Of a DNA stretch of 64,000 bases, positions 10,493-20,700 are shown piece by piece. The stretch is from Acinetobacter rathckeae (GTDB lineage: Bacteria; Pseudomonadota; Gammaproteobacteria; Pseudomonadales; Moraxellaceae). The notes below the pieces were generated by a model. That model saw nothing but the letters and a program-made list of their open reading frames with translations, searched no databases and was not told the origin of the DNA. A program made the translations under genes and the position numbers. The stretch covers positions 62,001-126,000 of the forward strand of contig NZ_VTDO01000002.1 of NCBI RefSeq assembly GCF_015627125.1, in the 5' to 3' direction. Within the stretch, counting starts at the first letter, position 1, and the number at the start of each line of letters is the position of its first letter.

Positions 10493-11107
10493 ATGACACA
10501 ACGTAGCCCTTTACGTGTAGGAATTGGTGGACCAGTGGGTTCGGGTAAAACAGCACTTACTTTAAACCTATGCCGTATTTTAAGAGAAAAATACAATATG
10601 GCGGTTGTGACTAATGACATTTATACCAAAGAAGATTCAAACTTTTTGACCCGTAATGAAGCCATGGACCCAGAGCGTATTGTTGGTGTGGAAACAGGCG
10701 GTTGCCCACATACGGCTATTCGTGAAGATGCATCAATTAACTTGGCAGCCATAGATGATTTATGTGAAAAATTTGAAGGCCTAGAGCTGATTATTATTGA
10801 AAGTGGTGGTGATAATCTAGCGGCAACCTTTAGCCCAGAATTATCAGATCTAACGTTATATGTGATTGATGTGTCTGGTGGTGAGAAAATTCCACGTAAA
10901 GGCGGACCGGGTATTACTAAGTCAGATTTATTAATTATCAATAAAACAGACTTGGCACCAATGGTTGGCGCAAGCTTAGAAGTCATGGCACAAGATGCAA
11001 AACGTATGCGTGGGGATAAGCCATTTATATTTTCAAATATGAAAACGCAAGATGGCGTACAAGATGTGATTGAATTTATTGAAAAACAAGGGCTATTTAA
11101 ATCTTAG
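10493..11107 (+). CDS. ureG: Urease accessory GTPase UreG
   Basis: UreG is the SIMIBI-class GTPase that couples GTP hydrolysis to nickel delivery. The 204-residue protein shows the P-loop [13 protein letters not shown] (about 11-23), the nickel-binding Cys-Pro-His motif in [11 protein letters not shown] (about 66-76), the [15 protein letters not shown] segment and the guanine-specificity NKTD. AAGGAAGAAC precedes the ATG. It is the last canonical gene of the ureDABCEFG operon, 15 bases after ureF. Confidence 0.97.
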   Translation: MTQRSPLRVGIGGPVGSGKTALTLNLCRILREKYNMAVVTNDIYTKEDSNFLTRNEAMDPERIVGVETGGCPHTAIREDASINLAAIDDLCEKFEGLELIIIESGGDNLAATFSPELSDLTLYVIDVSGGEKIPRKGGPGITKSDLLIINKTDLAPMVGASLEVMAQDAKRMRGDKPFIFSNMKTQDGVQDVIEFIEKQGLFKS

Positions 11108-11196
11108 TGTGTGATTGCTTTGATCAATAAACTTGCATTCCATAGATAAGCGTTTTATGTTGTTTATGTAAGTGTATAAATAACAAGGACAACAAT

Positions 11197-11550
11197 ATGA
11201 CATGCAACCATAAACATCATACAGATCATGAGCATCAACACGGAGAAGGTTGTGGGCATACTGCAATTAAACACAATGACCACGTAGACTATTTACACGA
11301 TGGTCATTTGCATCACCCGCATGAGTCACATGTCGATGAGCATGTGATTGCAGTTGATGACCATAACCCTGCGGTTTGTACCCCAAATCATACTTGTGCG
11401 GGGCATGACAAAGACCATGTACATGGCCCAAATTGTGGTCATGAAGCTGTACCGCACGGTGATCATATCGATTACTTGGTTGATGGCCACTTGCATCACC
11501 CCCACGGTGACCATTGCGATCATCATGGTAAAATTGAAGTGATTAAGTAG
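11197..11550 (+). CDS. Histidine-rich metal-binding protein downstream of urease
   Basis: This 117-residue soluble protein has 31 His and 6 Cys and no signal peptide. It is built from two repeats, each containing CGH, a DHxDYL segment and GHLHHPH (about 19-44 and 79-109), so it arose by internal duplication. This composition implies binding of several transition-metal ions (Ni, Zn, Co or Cu). Its place 89 bases after ureG, on the same strand and before a strong terminator, suggests cotranscription with urease and a role in nickel storage or buffering. That role is inference: similar His-rich repeats also occur in zinc-related proteins. AAGGACAAC precedes the ATG. Confidence 0.8.
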   Translation: MTCNHKHHTDHEHQHGEGCGHTAIKHNDHVDYLHDGHLHHPHESHVDEHVIAVDDHNPAVCTPNHTCAGHDKDHVHGPNCGHEAVPHGDHIDYLVDGHLHHPHGDHCDHHGKIEVIK

Positions 11551-11567
11551 TCGTCATCATTGGTCAT

Positions 11568-11597
11568 AAAAAACCCCCAATCATTTGGGGCTTTTTT
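11568..11597 (+). terminator. Terminator after the urease cluster
   Basis: AAAAAACCCCCAA, loop TCA, then TTTGGGGCTTTTTT: a GC-rich stem (CCCCAA paired with TTGGGG) followed by six T residues. It closes the transcript that includes the His-rich protein. Confidence 0.85.
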
Positions 11598-12362
11598 ATA
11601 CGAGTTTATTTGAATTTCAAATAAGATATTTACTGTAAATCCGTAAAATGGATATTTTTGATTTTTTTGTGTTGAGTGAAATACTTTAGGGGTTAATGGA
11701 AGTTTTTAAACCCAAGATCTGTGATGTTTTGACGTTGTGTTTACATCAATTTAAAATCTATCCGTGATTGAGAGTTGAGCTAAAATCATCTATTTAGCTT
11801 TTACAATAATAGGTACTTTTATTGATGTTTGGGTACGTTAGGCCAGTTTTTATGATTTATGAATCTAAGATGTGGTCTATCTCCAATACATTGTTGCTAA
11901 TGATAGAAATGTAAATAATCTCTGCCTAAATTGTATGAAGCCATAGGCTACCTGATCTACTTTTATTCTCTTTTCAGTTTAGGGCTCTTAAATAAAAGTA
12001 GAGGCACTTGATATATTTGTCAGATAAAATCATTTTTTACAATAAAATATGTCGAAAGTCACAAATATTTTTAATATGGCGAATTTTGTTTTACTTTGGG
12101 TTGTGTGCTACTTTTTTAAATTAAGTTTTTTTTATATATTTGATTTTAAATGTTTTTGTTTTTAATGGTGCTGTGTGTGTATTTATAAATAATTGGTTTT
12201 TAGTGTTAAAGCCCTTGATTTGATAAACACAAAAAAATGTATGCACCTTGTTCTATTTTATAGATTTATTTAATATGTTGCATGGAAAGTAAACTTTTTG
12301 TAGTTTTTTTTTAACATTTGTAATAAGAAAATTATGATGTTCATCTGTTTTAAGGAAAAAAA
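11598..12362. other. Long AT-rich leader before the exported-protein island
   Basis: About 765 bases, with many A/T runs and no convincing open frame on either strand. This must carry the promoter of the island. AAGGAAAAAA just before 12363 is the ribosome-binding site of the first gene. Length and composition fit a regulated, possibly H-NS-silenced or long 5' UTR region, but no specific operator or riboswitch was recognised. Confidence 0.45.
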
Positions 12363-15023
12363 ATGATAGCCCTTCTGAGTAAAAGTGCTGTTTTACGAAC
12401 AACATTCGTTGCTTTGATTGGTTTACTCATTGCTTGTTATAGTAGTGTGGTTTTGGCACAGCCTAAAGCTGGTAGCAGTATTACCAATATTGCGAGTGGT
12501 GATTTTTATGACGAGCAAGGCCACCTACAAGTTATTAACTCTAATCCTGTTATTTTAACTGTTCAAGCGATTTATGCACTTAACTTGCAAAGCAATCAAC
12601 AAAATATTGCCACAGTTGGGGGGAAAGTCAGTTTTCCTCATGTATTGATCAATACAGGTAATATTGTTGATGACTATAAGTTGACTTTAAGTCAATTGAC
12701 CAATGATCAATTTAACTTAGAGAACATGGCAGTCTATATAGATAGAGACCAAAATGGTGAACCTGATGACAATAATAATTTACTCAATGACACGGCCACT
12801 TTACGACTAGAGGCTGGTGAGTTCGCCTCATTGGTGGTTGTGGGAAGTATTCCAACCAATGTCTCAGAAAATAATATCGCAAATTTTAATTTAACAGCGA
12901 CAAGTCAGCACAATAATAATCTTTCCATGACTGTAAATGACACTGCAAAAGTTGTTGATGATGCTGTGCTTCAGGTGACTTTGGCACAAAGTGTCAGTAC
13001 AGGAAAAACTGGTACCGAAATTACCTACACACTTAATTATACAAATACGGGTACAGCCGCAGCCAAATTGGTTTTAAAAAATACACTTGCTTCAGATTTG
13101 AGTTATGTGGCAAATAGTGGCCGTTGGAGTAATGGTTCTGGTGAGTTAACTGATGCCGATGATGTTGAATCTTCATCAAATACGGGTATTAAATACAAAG
13201 AAAGTAATGGCGAACTTGAAGTTGAGTTGGCAAGTGTTGCACCGTTAAGTAAGGGAAGTGTGAGTTTTAAAGTTGTTGTAAATACAAATACAGCAGAAAA
13301 AATTACCAATACTGCCAGTTACCAACAATATAATACTTCTAATACTGTCATTAAAAATACATTGACCAATAGTGTTATTTTTAATGTAGAAAAAACATTG
13401 GCAGTGGTATTGAACTCAGATGGCAGTAATGCAAGCGATGATGGTGAGCCCAATTCAGGTTCAAGTAACTTGCAAACGATAAATAATACCTTTGGTGGTA
13501 TTGCAAAAGAAGTCCAATTTGATAACTATATTTGGAATACAGGGCAAGCCACAGATAGCTATAACTTAACCTATACTGCCAGTAATTTACCAAGCTGTGC
13601 AGTGGTTCGTTTTTATCATGCAGATGGTCGTACTTTATTGACAGATACCAATGGTGATGGCGTTATAGATACGGGTGGTCTTGCTGCAGGTGCATTTAAA
13701 AAAATTAAGTTAGGCGTTTATTTTCCCGCAGACTGTACCTCAACAAATGTCATAGACTTTGACATTACGGCCACATCTGTTACCAATACAAGTATAAAAA
13801 ATAGCACGCGTGATCGACTTATTAATACTGTAGCAGTTGGTGAGAGTGACTTATATAATAGTAATAACTCAGGTGTTGGTGTAGGCAATGTCTCAGGGTC
13901 AAGTGGACAACCATTATTGACTAAAAGTGCTGTAAAAGGTACAGATGTTGTTTTTCCACTCAGCATTAAAAATAGTAGTACGACTTCAAATAATTATAAT
14001 TTATATGCCTCAAGTGCAAATATTGATATCAATAATATAAGCACCACACTTCCTTCAGACTGGACAGTGAAGTTTTATAATGGTGATGCTTCCTGCCAGA
14101 ACCTACAAGGTGAAATTACAAATACAGGTACTTTAGCATCAGGTGCTGTTAAGCAATATTGTGCTGTGGTGAGTGTGCCTGAAAATACCACTTTATCGAG
14201 CTTACAACTTTGGTTTGCAATGAAATCTCCAATGAATAATCAAGGCGATAGCATTAAAGATCAGGTGAATGTTGTTGTGCGTAAACTTACACTGGCGAAT
14301 GACCAACAAGGGCGTATTAATGTTGGTGGCACAGTGGTTTATGTACATACCTTAAAAAATACTGGCACTGTGGTTGAAGGTGACAGTAGTGGTAAAGTTA
14401 TGCTTAAAGTCGCACCTCAAGATAGCAATGATGGCTTTATATATACTTTGTACTACGATGCTAATAATAATGGTGTTTTAGATGAAGCAGATCCTATTGC
14501 TAACGATTTATTCGTCACTGGTGGTTTGAATCCACAAAGTTCAGTTCAACTATTGTTAAAAGTACAAGCACCAACCACTGCAACAAATGGTATGTCTAGT
14601 ATTGCAAATGTGACTGTATCAGCAAGTAATACTGTGCAAGGTTTAACGCTCACATCTGTGCAAAACACTGACGTTACAACGGTTGACCCCACGCAGCTAC
14701 GTTTAATAAAAGAACAGAGTAAAGATGAATATTGCGTACTGACCAATGTGACAACAGCAACATATACAGGGACGCCACTCATGATTAAGCCAAACCAGTG
14801 CTTAACATATCGGCTCACTGTTAAAAATGATGGCTCGACAAAAGCAGGTAATGTTGTCATCAATGATGTTGTGCCTGCATATAGTATTTTACGAAGTAAT
14901 TTAGCACCTTCTGTGAGCAAAGGTACGGTAGTTGTCAGCGGTAAGCAAATTTCAGGAAATGTTGGTGAGCTTGCACCACAAGAACAGGCCATCTTGTATT
15001 TTTCTATACAAGTAACACCTTAA
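12363..15023 (+). CDS. Secreted DUF11-type repeat protein, fibre paralogue 1
   Basis: This 886-residue exported protein has a Sec signal peptide (1-32, ending VVLA) and no barrel or membrane anchor. Right after cleavage comes the motif SITNIASGDFYD, shared with three other proteins of the island. The body is beta-rich Asn/Thr/Ser sequence with three DxDxxGxxD-type loops that look like calcium sites: DRDQNGEPDD (about 127), DTNGDGVIDTG (about 428) and DANNNGVLDEAD (about 699). A DUF11-like module (TIGR01451-type repeat) lies at about 205-340. The C-terminal module (about 775-886) has two Cys (791, 813), probably a disulfide. It is the first gene of the island, 20 bases before its paralogue. 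Function as a surface-fibre subunit is inference. Confidence 0.8.
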   Translation: MIALLSKSAVLRTTFVALIGLLIACYSSVVLAQPKAGSSITNIASGDFYDEQGHLQVINSNPVILTVQAIYALNLQSNQQNIATVGGKVSFPHVLINTGNIVDDYKLTLSQLTNDQFNLENMAVYIDRDQNGEPDDNNNLLNDTATLRLEAGEFASLVVVGSIPTNVSENNIANFNLTATSQHNNNLSMTVNDTAKVVDDAVLQVTLAQSVSTGKTGTEITYTLNYTNTGTAAAKLVLKNTLASDLSYVANSGRWSNGSGELTDADDVESSSNTGIKYKESNGELEVELASVAPLSKGSVSFKVVVNTNTAEKITNTASYQQYNTSNTVIKNTLTNSVIFNVEKTLAVVLNSDGSNASDDGEPNSGSSNLQTINNTFGGIAKEVQFDNYIWNTGQATDSYNLTYTASNLPSCAVVRFYHADGRTLLTDTNGDGVIDTGGLAAGAFKKIKLGVYFPADCTSTNVIDFDITATSVTNTSIKNSTRDRLINTVAVGESDLYNSNNSGVGVGNVSGSSGQPLLTKSAVKGTDVVFPLSIKNSSTTSNNYNLYASSANIDINNISTTLPSDWTVKFYNGDASCQNLQGEITNTGTLASGAVKQYCAVVSVPENTTLSSLQLWFAMKSPMNNQGDSIKDQVNVVVRKLTLANDQQGRINVGGTVVYVHTLKNTGTVVEGDSSGKVMLKVAPQDSNDGFIYTLYYDANNNGVLDEADPIANDLFVTGGLNPQSSVQLLLKVQAPTTATNGMSSIANVTVSASNTVQGLTLTSVQNTDVTTVDPTQLRLIKEQSKDEYCVLTNVTTATYTGTPLMIKPNQCLTYRLTVKNDGSTKAGNVVINDVVPAYSILRSNLAPSVSKGTVVVSGKQISGNVGELAPQEQAILYFSIQVTP

Positions 15024-15043
15024 TTAGGGGCGGATTATAGAAA

Positions 15044-17728
15044 ATGAATATTGCGCGTATATTAGAAAAATTCCGTACTTATATGGTGGCCTGGGTATTT
15101 TTTATGGTAGCAATCTTTTTGCTACCACAAGCAAGTCTTGCTGCATCTACACAGCAAATTATTAGTAACATGGCTGTTGGTGAGTACAGTGAAGAAGGGT
15201 CAACTGTCGTACAAGTGAGCCGTTCTAATTTGGTTCAAACCACAATATTGCCCGTTTATTCTTTAAATCTAACGGCAAATACGACTAAAACAGTGATATC
15301 TGGTCAAAAAGTATATTTTAACCACACTTTAAATAATACCGGTAACGAAACAGACCAATATACATTTACAGTGAGCAATAACACTGGTGATAACTATGAC
15401 CTGAGTGACTTGTCTGTATTTTTAGATAAAGACAATGATGGTGTACCTGATGGTAATCCCATTACCTCTTACGCACTGAGTGCGGGCGAGTCTGTAAATC
15501 TTATTGTGAGCGCAACGGTACCAACATCTGCAACTGTGGGGCAAAAAGGATTATTTACATTCAATGTGAGCTCATCCAATAATGCATCAGGGACTAAAAG
15601 CAATATAGATACAACGACAGTCACCAACCAGTCTGCACTCATTATACGTAAAAAGTTTTCTCAAACTGCTGTTGCCAATAATGATGTGGTTACTGTACGT
15701 TTAGACTACCAAAACCCAAGTAATACCGCCACAGGCGTAGTTACAGTTAAAGACACTCTCGATTCTAGTTTGGTTTATCAGGCGAATAGCGGTGAAAATT
15801 GGAATGGTGTAACGGTTAATCCGAGTGAGGGAAATAATGACCCTGCAGGAATTAACTATAGCGTGACATCAAACGTTGTGACGGCGGTATTAAATAGTGT
15901 GGCTGCCAATAGCAGTGGTTATATCGAATTCAAAGTTAAAGTAAATAAATCATCTGCAGGTGTGATAAATAATACCATTCATTTTGATTATGACCATGAT
16001 AATAACAGCTCAACGACAGTCATTTCAGATGTGAGTAATACTGCTGCCGTGACAGTGACACCAATTTACGCTGTTAAAATTAATGGTAACTCTACGGATA
16101 GTACAAGCAGTAATAATGTGGTGGCGACACCTACAACACAAGGTGGCACGCTTACTTTTAATAACTATGTATGGAATACAGGTAATACAACAGATCGTTT
16201 TAACCTTACATTTTCAGACAATACTTTTCCAACAGGAAGCCAAATTGAGTTTTATCGTGTTGATGGAGTTACACCACTTTTAGACAGTAATGGCGATGGA
16301 ATTGCCGATACAGGGTTACTTGCATCTGGTGCACAGCTCCCGATAGTTGTAAAAGTACGTTTACCAAGCAGTTATGCTGTGACGACAGACACGACATTTA
16401 CTGTATCTTCCCAAGCACAGTCTATAAATGATATGACCAAAAGCAGTAGCATAAAAAACCAAGGGACATTAACTGCAACGACATCCAGTCAACTGGTTGA
16501 TTTGGTGAATAGCCCAGAAAATAATGCAGTGGGTAATGGAAATATTGATAATGATGGTAGTGCTTGGAAAACGCTACAAACAGCCACGAGCGTAAATAAT
16601 ATAGCAGGGGGGCAAGTTGTTTTTCCATTGAAAGTGACGCATGTGGGAGTAGCTACTGAATATTTACTGAGTGCAAATGCAAGTGCCGACTTTAGTCATT
16701 TGGTACTACCTAGTGGTGTGACTAAAGTCCGTTTTTATACAGCACAAAATAGTGAAAACTGTAATACTTTAGGTAGTGAAATTGGCAAAACACGCTATTT
16801 AAGTGATGGGGAAAGTCAGCTTGTGTGTGCGGTTGTATCAGTTGATCCTTTGAGTGTGACGACAACCACACCGATTTATTTTCGTGTGCTATCAACAAGC
16901 TTTGTGAGTAGCAATAATAATAGTAATCCAAGCCAAGATATTATTAAAAATGCCATTACCATTCAAAGTGTGAGTGCAACTTCTCAAGTCGAGTTTATGC
17001 CAAGTTCTCGTGGTCAAGTTGCACCTTTAGGTACAGTGATTTATAAGCATATACTCACCAATAATACAGATACTGAGCTCACGGGAAATTACAATTTTAT
17101 TGTGAGTAATAGCCAAGATACATTTAAAAGTACCTTGTTTTATGATGTGAATGGCAATGGGGTGTTCGATGCGGGTGATTTATCGATTAAAAATATGAGT
17201 GATCTACCCAATGCTAAACTTGCTGCACACCAACAGGTTAATTTACTTCTAGAAGTGAAAAATTTAGTTGCAAATAATGTCACGCAAGCCAATAACACCA
17301 CAGTGAGTCTTACAAACTCAGGTAATAACCAAGTTTTAGCATCTATCACAGATGTGACAGTCGTTAGCCAAACACAGCTAAAATTGAATAAACTACAAGC
17401 ACGTGATCTAGACTGTGATGGCTCGGCCGATGAATCTTATACATCGAATTCGCTGAGCATTGGAAAGCAAGCCAATGGCCAAGGGCAATGTGTGCTATAT
17501 AAAATTACTTTAGCCAATACCAGTGCAACAAGCTTAGAGAAAGCATTTAATTTTAGAGACATGACACCTGTCTATACCGTTTTGTTTCAGTCACCAAGTT
17601 GTGCTGAATGTAGTAGTGTAACTGCACCAAATGTTGGTCAAAATGGAGTCGTTACCGGTACATTAAGTCGCGTGGGTGCAAATCAAAGCTATGATTTTTA
17701 TTTTGGGGTACGTTATGTTGGGCAGTAA
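15044..17728 (+). CDS. Secreted DUF11-type repeat protein, fibre paralogue 2
   Basis: This 894-residue exported protein has the same layout as the gene before it: a signal peptide to about residue 33 (ending SLA), the post-signal motif IISNMAVGEYSE, then modules with calcium-type loops at about 128 (DKDNDGVPDG), 414 (DSNGDGIADTG) and 701 (DVNGNGVFDAGD). A DUF11-like module covers about 197-338, the SSRGQVAPLGTVIYKH segment opens the third part, and the C-terminal module holds a Cys pair in RDLDCDG and GQCVLY plus CAEC later on. The start is 20 bases after the previous stop with GGGGCGGATTATAG upstream, so the two are cotranscribed. It diverges enough from its paralogue to be an ancient duplicate, not a recent copy. 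Confidence 0.8.
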   Translation: MNIARILEKFRTYMVAWVFFMVAIFLLPQASLAASTQQIISNMAVGEYSEEGSTVVQVSRSNLVQTTILPVYSLNLTANTTKTVISGQKVYFNHTLNNTGNETDQYTFTVSNNTGDNYDLSDLSVFLDKDNDGVPDGNPITSYALSAGESVNLIVSATVPTSATVGQKGLFTFNVSSSNNASGTKSNIDTTTVTNQSALIIRKKFSQTAVANNDVVTVRLDYQNPSNTATGVVTVKDTLDSSLVYQANSGENWNGVTVNPSEGNNDPAGINYSVTSNVVTAVLNSVAANSSGYIEFKVKVNKSSAGVINNTIHFDYDHDNNSSTTVISDVSNTAAVTVTPIYAVKINGNSTDSTSSNNVVATPTTQGGTLTFNNYVWNTGNTTDRFNLTFSDNTFPTGSQIEFYRVDGVTPLLDSNGDGIADTGLLASGAQLPIVVKVRLPSSYAVTTDTTFTVSSQAQSINDMTKSSSIKNQGTLTATTSSQLVDLVNSPENNAVGNGNIDNDGSAWKTLQTATSVNNIAGGQVVFPLKVTHVGVATEYLLSANASADFSHLVLPSGVTKVRFYTAQNSENCNTLGSEIGKTRYLSDGESQLVCAVVSVDPLSVTTTTPIYFRVLSTSFVSSNNNSNPSQDIIKNAITIQSVSATSQVEFMPSSRGQVAPLGTVIYKHILTNNTDTELTGNYNFIVSNSQDTFKSTLFYDVNGNGVFDAGDLSIKNMSDLPNAKLAAHQQVNLLLEVKNLVANNVTQANNTTVSLTNSGNNQVLASITDVTVVSQTQLKLNKLQARDLDCDGSADESYTSNSLSIGKQANGQGQCVLYKITLANTSATSLEKAFNFRDMTPVYTVLFQSPSCAECSSVTAPNVGQNGVVTGTLSRVGANQSYDFYFGVRYVGQ

Positions 17729-17780
17729 ACTAAAAATACAACGACACATGACTTTGAACCTGAATTTTATGGATAGAGTA

Positions 17781-20700
17781 ATGAAGCGCTTTTTATCTTG
17801 GGTGCTTATGTTAATAAGTACTGTAATGTTTGCACAAAGTGTTTTTGCAGCACCACCCACTCTTGAAATTTATTCAGGTTCAGGGGCTGGGAGAGGTCCC
17901 CAATCAGAAGTTGGTTCATATAGCTTTTTACTCAATGAAAATAACCCATCAGACAATAATAGTAGGGCATATACCCCGACAACAACGGTAAGTTATAAAA
18001 TTTCTAACTCTGTATATAATGATGCTGTGTATGCGACTCGAAATAATGCAGGCAACTTACCTGAGCTTATGTTTGGTGGGGATCTTGATGCAAGTAACTC
18101 TCGTGTCACGGCTGCTGATACATTACAATCCTTAAATGGTATTGGAAGCGCAGCTAATAATATGTTTGCTGCATCATTACAAAATGCGCCTTCAGGTTGT
18201 AGTAATAGTGGCGGTGCGTGCTTGAGTAGCAATGGCGGTATAGATGTAGCAACGAATTATGGTGTACGCTTTTTAGCAATGACTAAAAGCTTGGCAAATA
18301 ATGGTATTTCTAGTAGTGCAAGAGTTAAAATGGGAACAGTAGAAATTACCTTTAACCGACCAGTGACGAATCCAATAATACAAGCAAGTGGTCTAGGTGG
18401 AACAACGGGTAATTTAGGCTTTAGTGCTGAGTTTACATTGACAGGTAGTGATGCACCTGTAACATTGCAGCGAATTGCAGGTAATAGTAATTTCGCAGTT
18501 AGTGGGAGTGATATTAAGAATACAGCGAGTAAAATAACGGCATCAAGTGCCAGTGGTGGTGGCGGTGCGAGTGGTAGCGTGTATGTTAAAGGGAAAAATA
18601 TTAAATCGTTAACCTTTGATGTATATTTGAAAGGTGATGGTGGGGCAAGCTATACCACGAATGGTGGAGATGTTTTTTTCTTTGGCGTGTCGAGCATGGA
18701 TGCCGATAGTGATCTTTCGATTGTAAAAAGTCAACGTGTGGGTACATCAGGTGATTTTGTACAAACACAACTTAATGTCCCTTTTAATTCAACTGTTCAG
18801 TATAAATTGTTAATCAGTAATAATAAACCGCAAAATGCAACGGTAGGAGGGTCTGCATATTTAGCTCCTTTTACAGATGTCATGCCATCTAATTTAAGCA
18901 ACGTCAGTATTGTTGGAAATACAAGTACAGGTACAGGAACGACATGTTCACCAACACTTTCAGGTGATAATACAAGTGGTTATACACTAAAAGGTACTTT
19001 TAGTGGTGATGCTGCAACAACGTGTACGATCATACTTCAGAGTACTGCCAGTAAAGCAGGTACTATAACTAATACTGCAAGTATAGAAGCAACATCAACA
19101 GACCTAACAACCACAAATGATACAAGCTCAGTCAATACGGTTATTACGTATCCATCAGTAACAGCAGACCCAACAATTTTAGAAGCACGTTTTAGTGTTA
19201 ATCCTGATGTACCTACCATTGAGCGTGGTAGAGTTGGTACACAGCTGATTAATATAAAAAATGAAGGGCCAAATGATGCAACAAATTCAGTTGCCACTTA
19301 TGTTGCTACACCCAAAACGGGTGTAACTGTTGCATCTGTGAGTGTTGTAGATGGGAATGCGTGTACAGTAAGTGGACTAAACTGGACATGTCCTTTAGGA
19401 AGTATTGCCAATCAGGAGACAAAGCAACTGTCTGTGAGTTATAACACTGTAACAGTAGCATCATTGGGGAATGCTCAGCAACAAGCAACAGTTAAAGTAG
19501 CAAGTGATGAATTTAACCCTGGTAGTGGTGCAGGAGAGACACTCTATAAAGTTTGGGGTACCAATGAAAATAATGAAATTCGAACAAATGGGGCATTTTG
19601 GGTTGGTTATACTGGTGCAGGAGGTCAAAACATAGAGGGTACATATGCTAATGAGTACACAAGTATTACAGGTGCATGGCCACTTAATCAAGCCAGCCCA
19701 ACGGGTGGCTATTTAGTCACGAGTGGAAATGACGTGAGAGATTCTGTCTATGCTGCATCAAGCTCCACTGCTCCAGCACAGCTACAAAAGGTTATTACTA
19801 ATATGGTTTCAGATCCTGCTCGTGCAGTTAAGCTAAGTTATATTGTTAGTAATACAAATAATGAAGTTATAGGGGATAACCGTCGTGCATGGGAATTTAC
19901 CACAGGTGTCTATATTTCTAACTCACAGAACGTGCAAGTGTGTATGGGCAATAGTAGTTCACGTATTGATGATAGTGGATACATTATGATTGATGGTGTT
20001 GAAATTACCCGTATAGATGGCTATAACGACAAAGTTTCATTGCAAGGTAGCCGTAGTTTAGATGCAGGTTATCATCGAATTACTTATCGTATTGCCAACC
20101 GAAATTCGAATAGTAGTAATGAAAGGTCTCAGGGTAATTATGGTGCGATAGGCTTATCGTTAAGTGGCGATTGTACAACTGCAAATTATGATCAGGCTAC
20201 TGCTGCAGGTATTCCTGTGAGCATTAATATTATAGACGGTGCAAAAATTAAAATTGCTAAAAATTCTGTCAATGGTACAGGTACTTTTAATTATATTAAT
20301 CTGAGTAACTTGGTAAATAACACAACAGATGTGACTACAGATAGCGTAACAACCACAACAGCAAATACGCCTACAGACTCTACGCAACAACTATGGGCCA
20401 AAGTACTCAATAAAGATGTATCTGTGACTGAAAGTGATTTAACTGGATATGTATTATCTGGTGTGAGTTGTACAGATGCCAATGGCTCTACTACAGGCAA
20501 TACAGGTACTTTTTGGGCATTGGTAAATAATGTATTGACGATTCCTGCTGAACGTATCAAAGAAGGTGCAAATATCACCTGTACGTTTACCAATAGAAAG
20601 CTTATTTATATAGATATTTCAGGTCGAGTATTTGTTGATAATAGCGGTACTACACTAGATGCGAGTAAAGCCTATAATGGCATTCAAGATACAGGTGAAA

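Noticed and set aside
14546..14992. 148-codon open frame on the - strand inside the first fibre gene
   Set aside because: Antisense to a protein with clear signal peptide and module pattern; composition is a frame shadow of a repetitive sequence.
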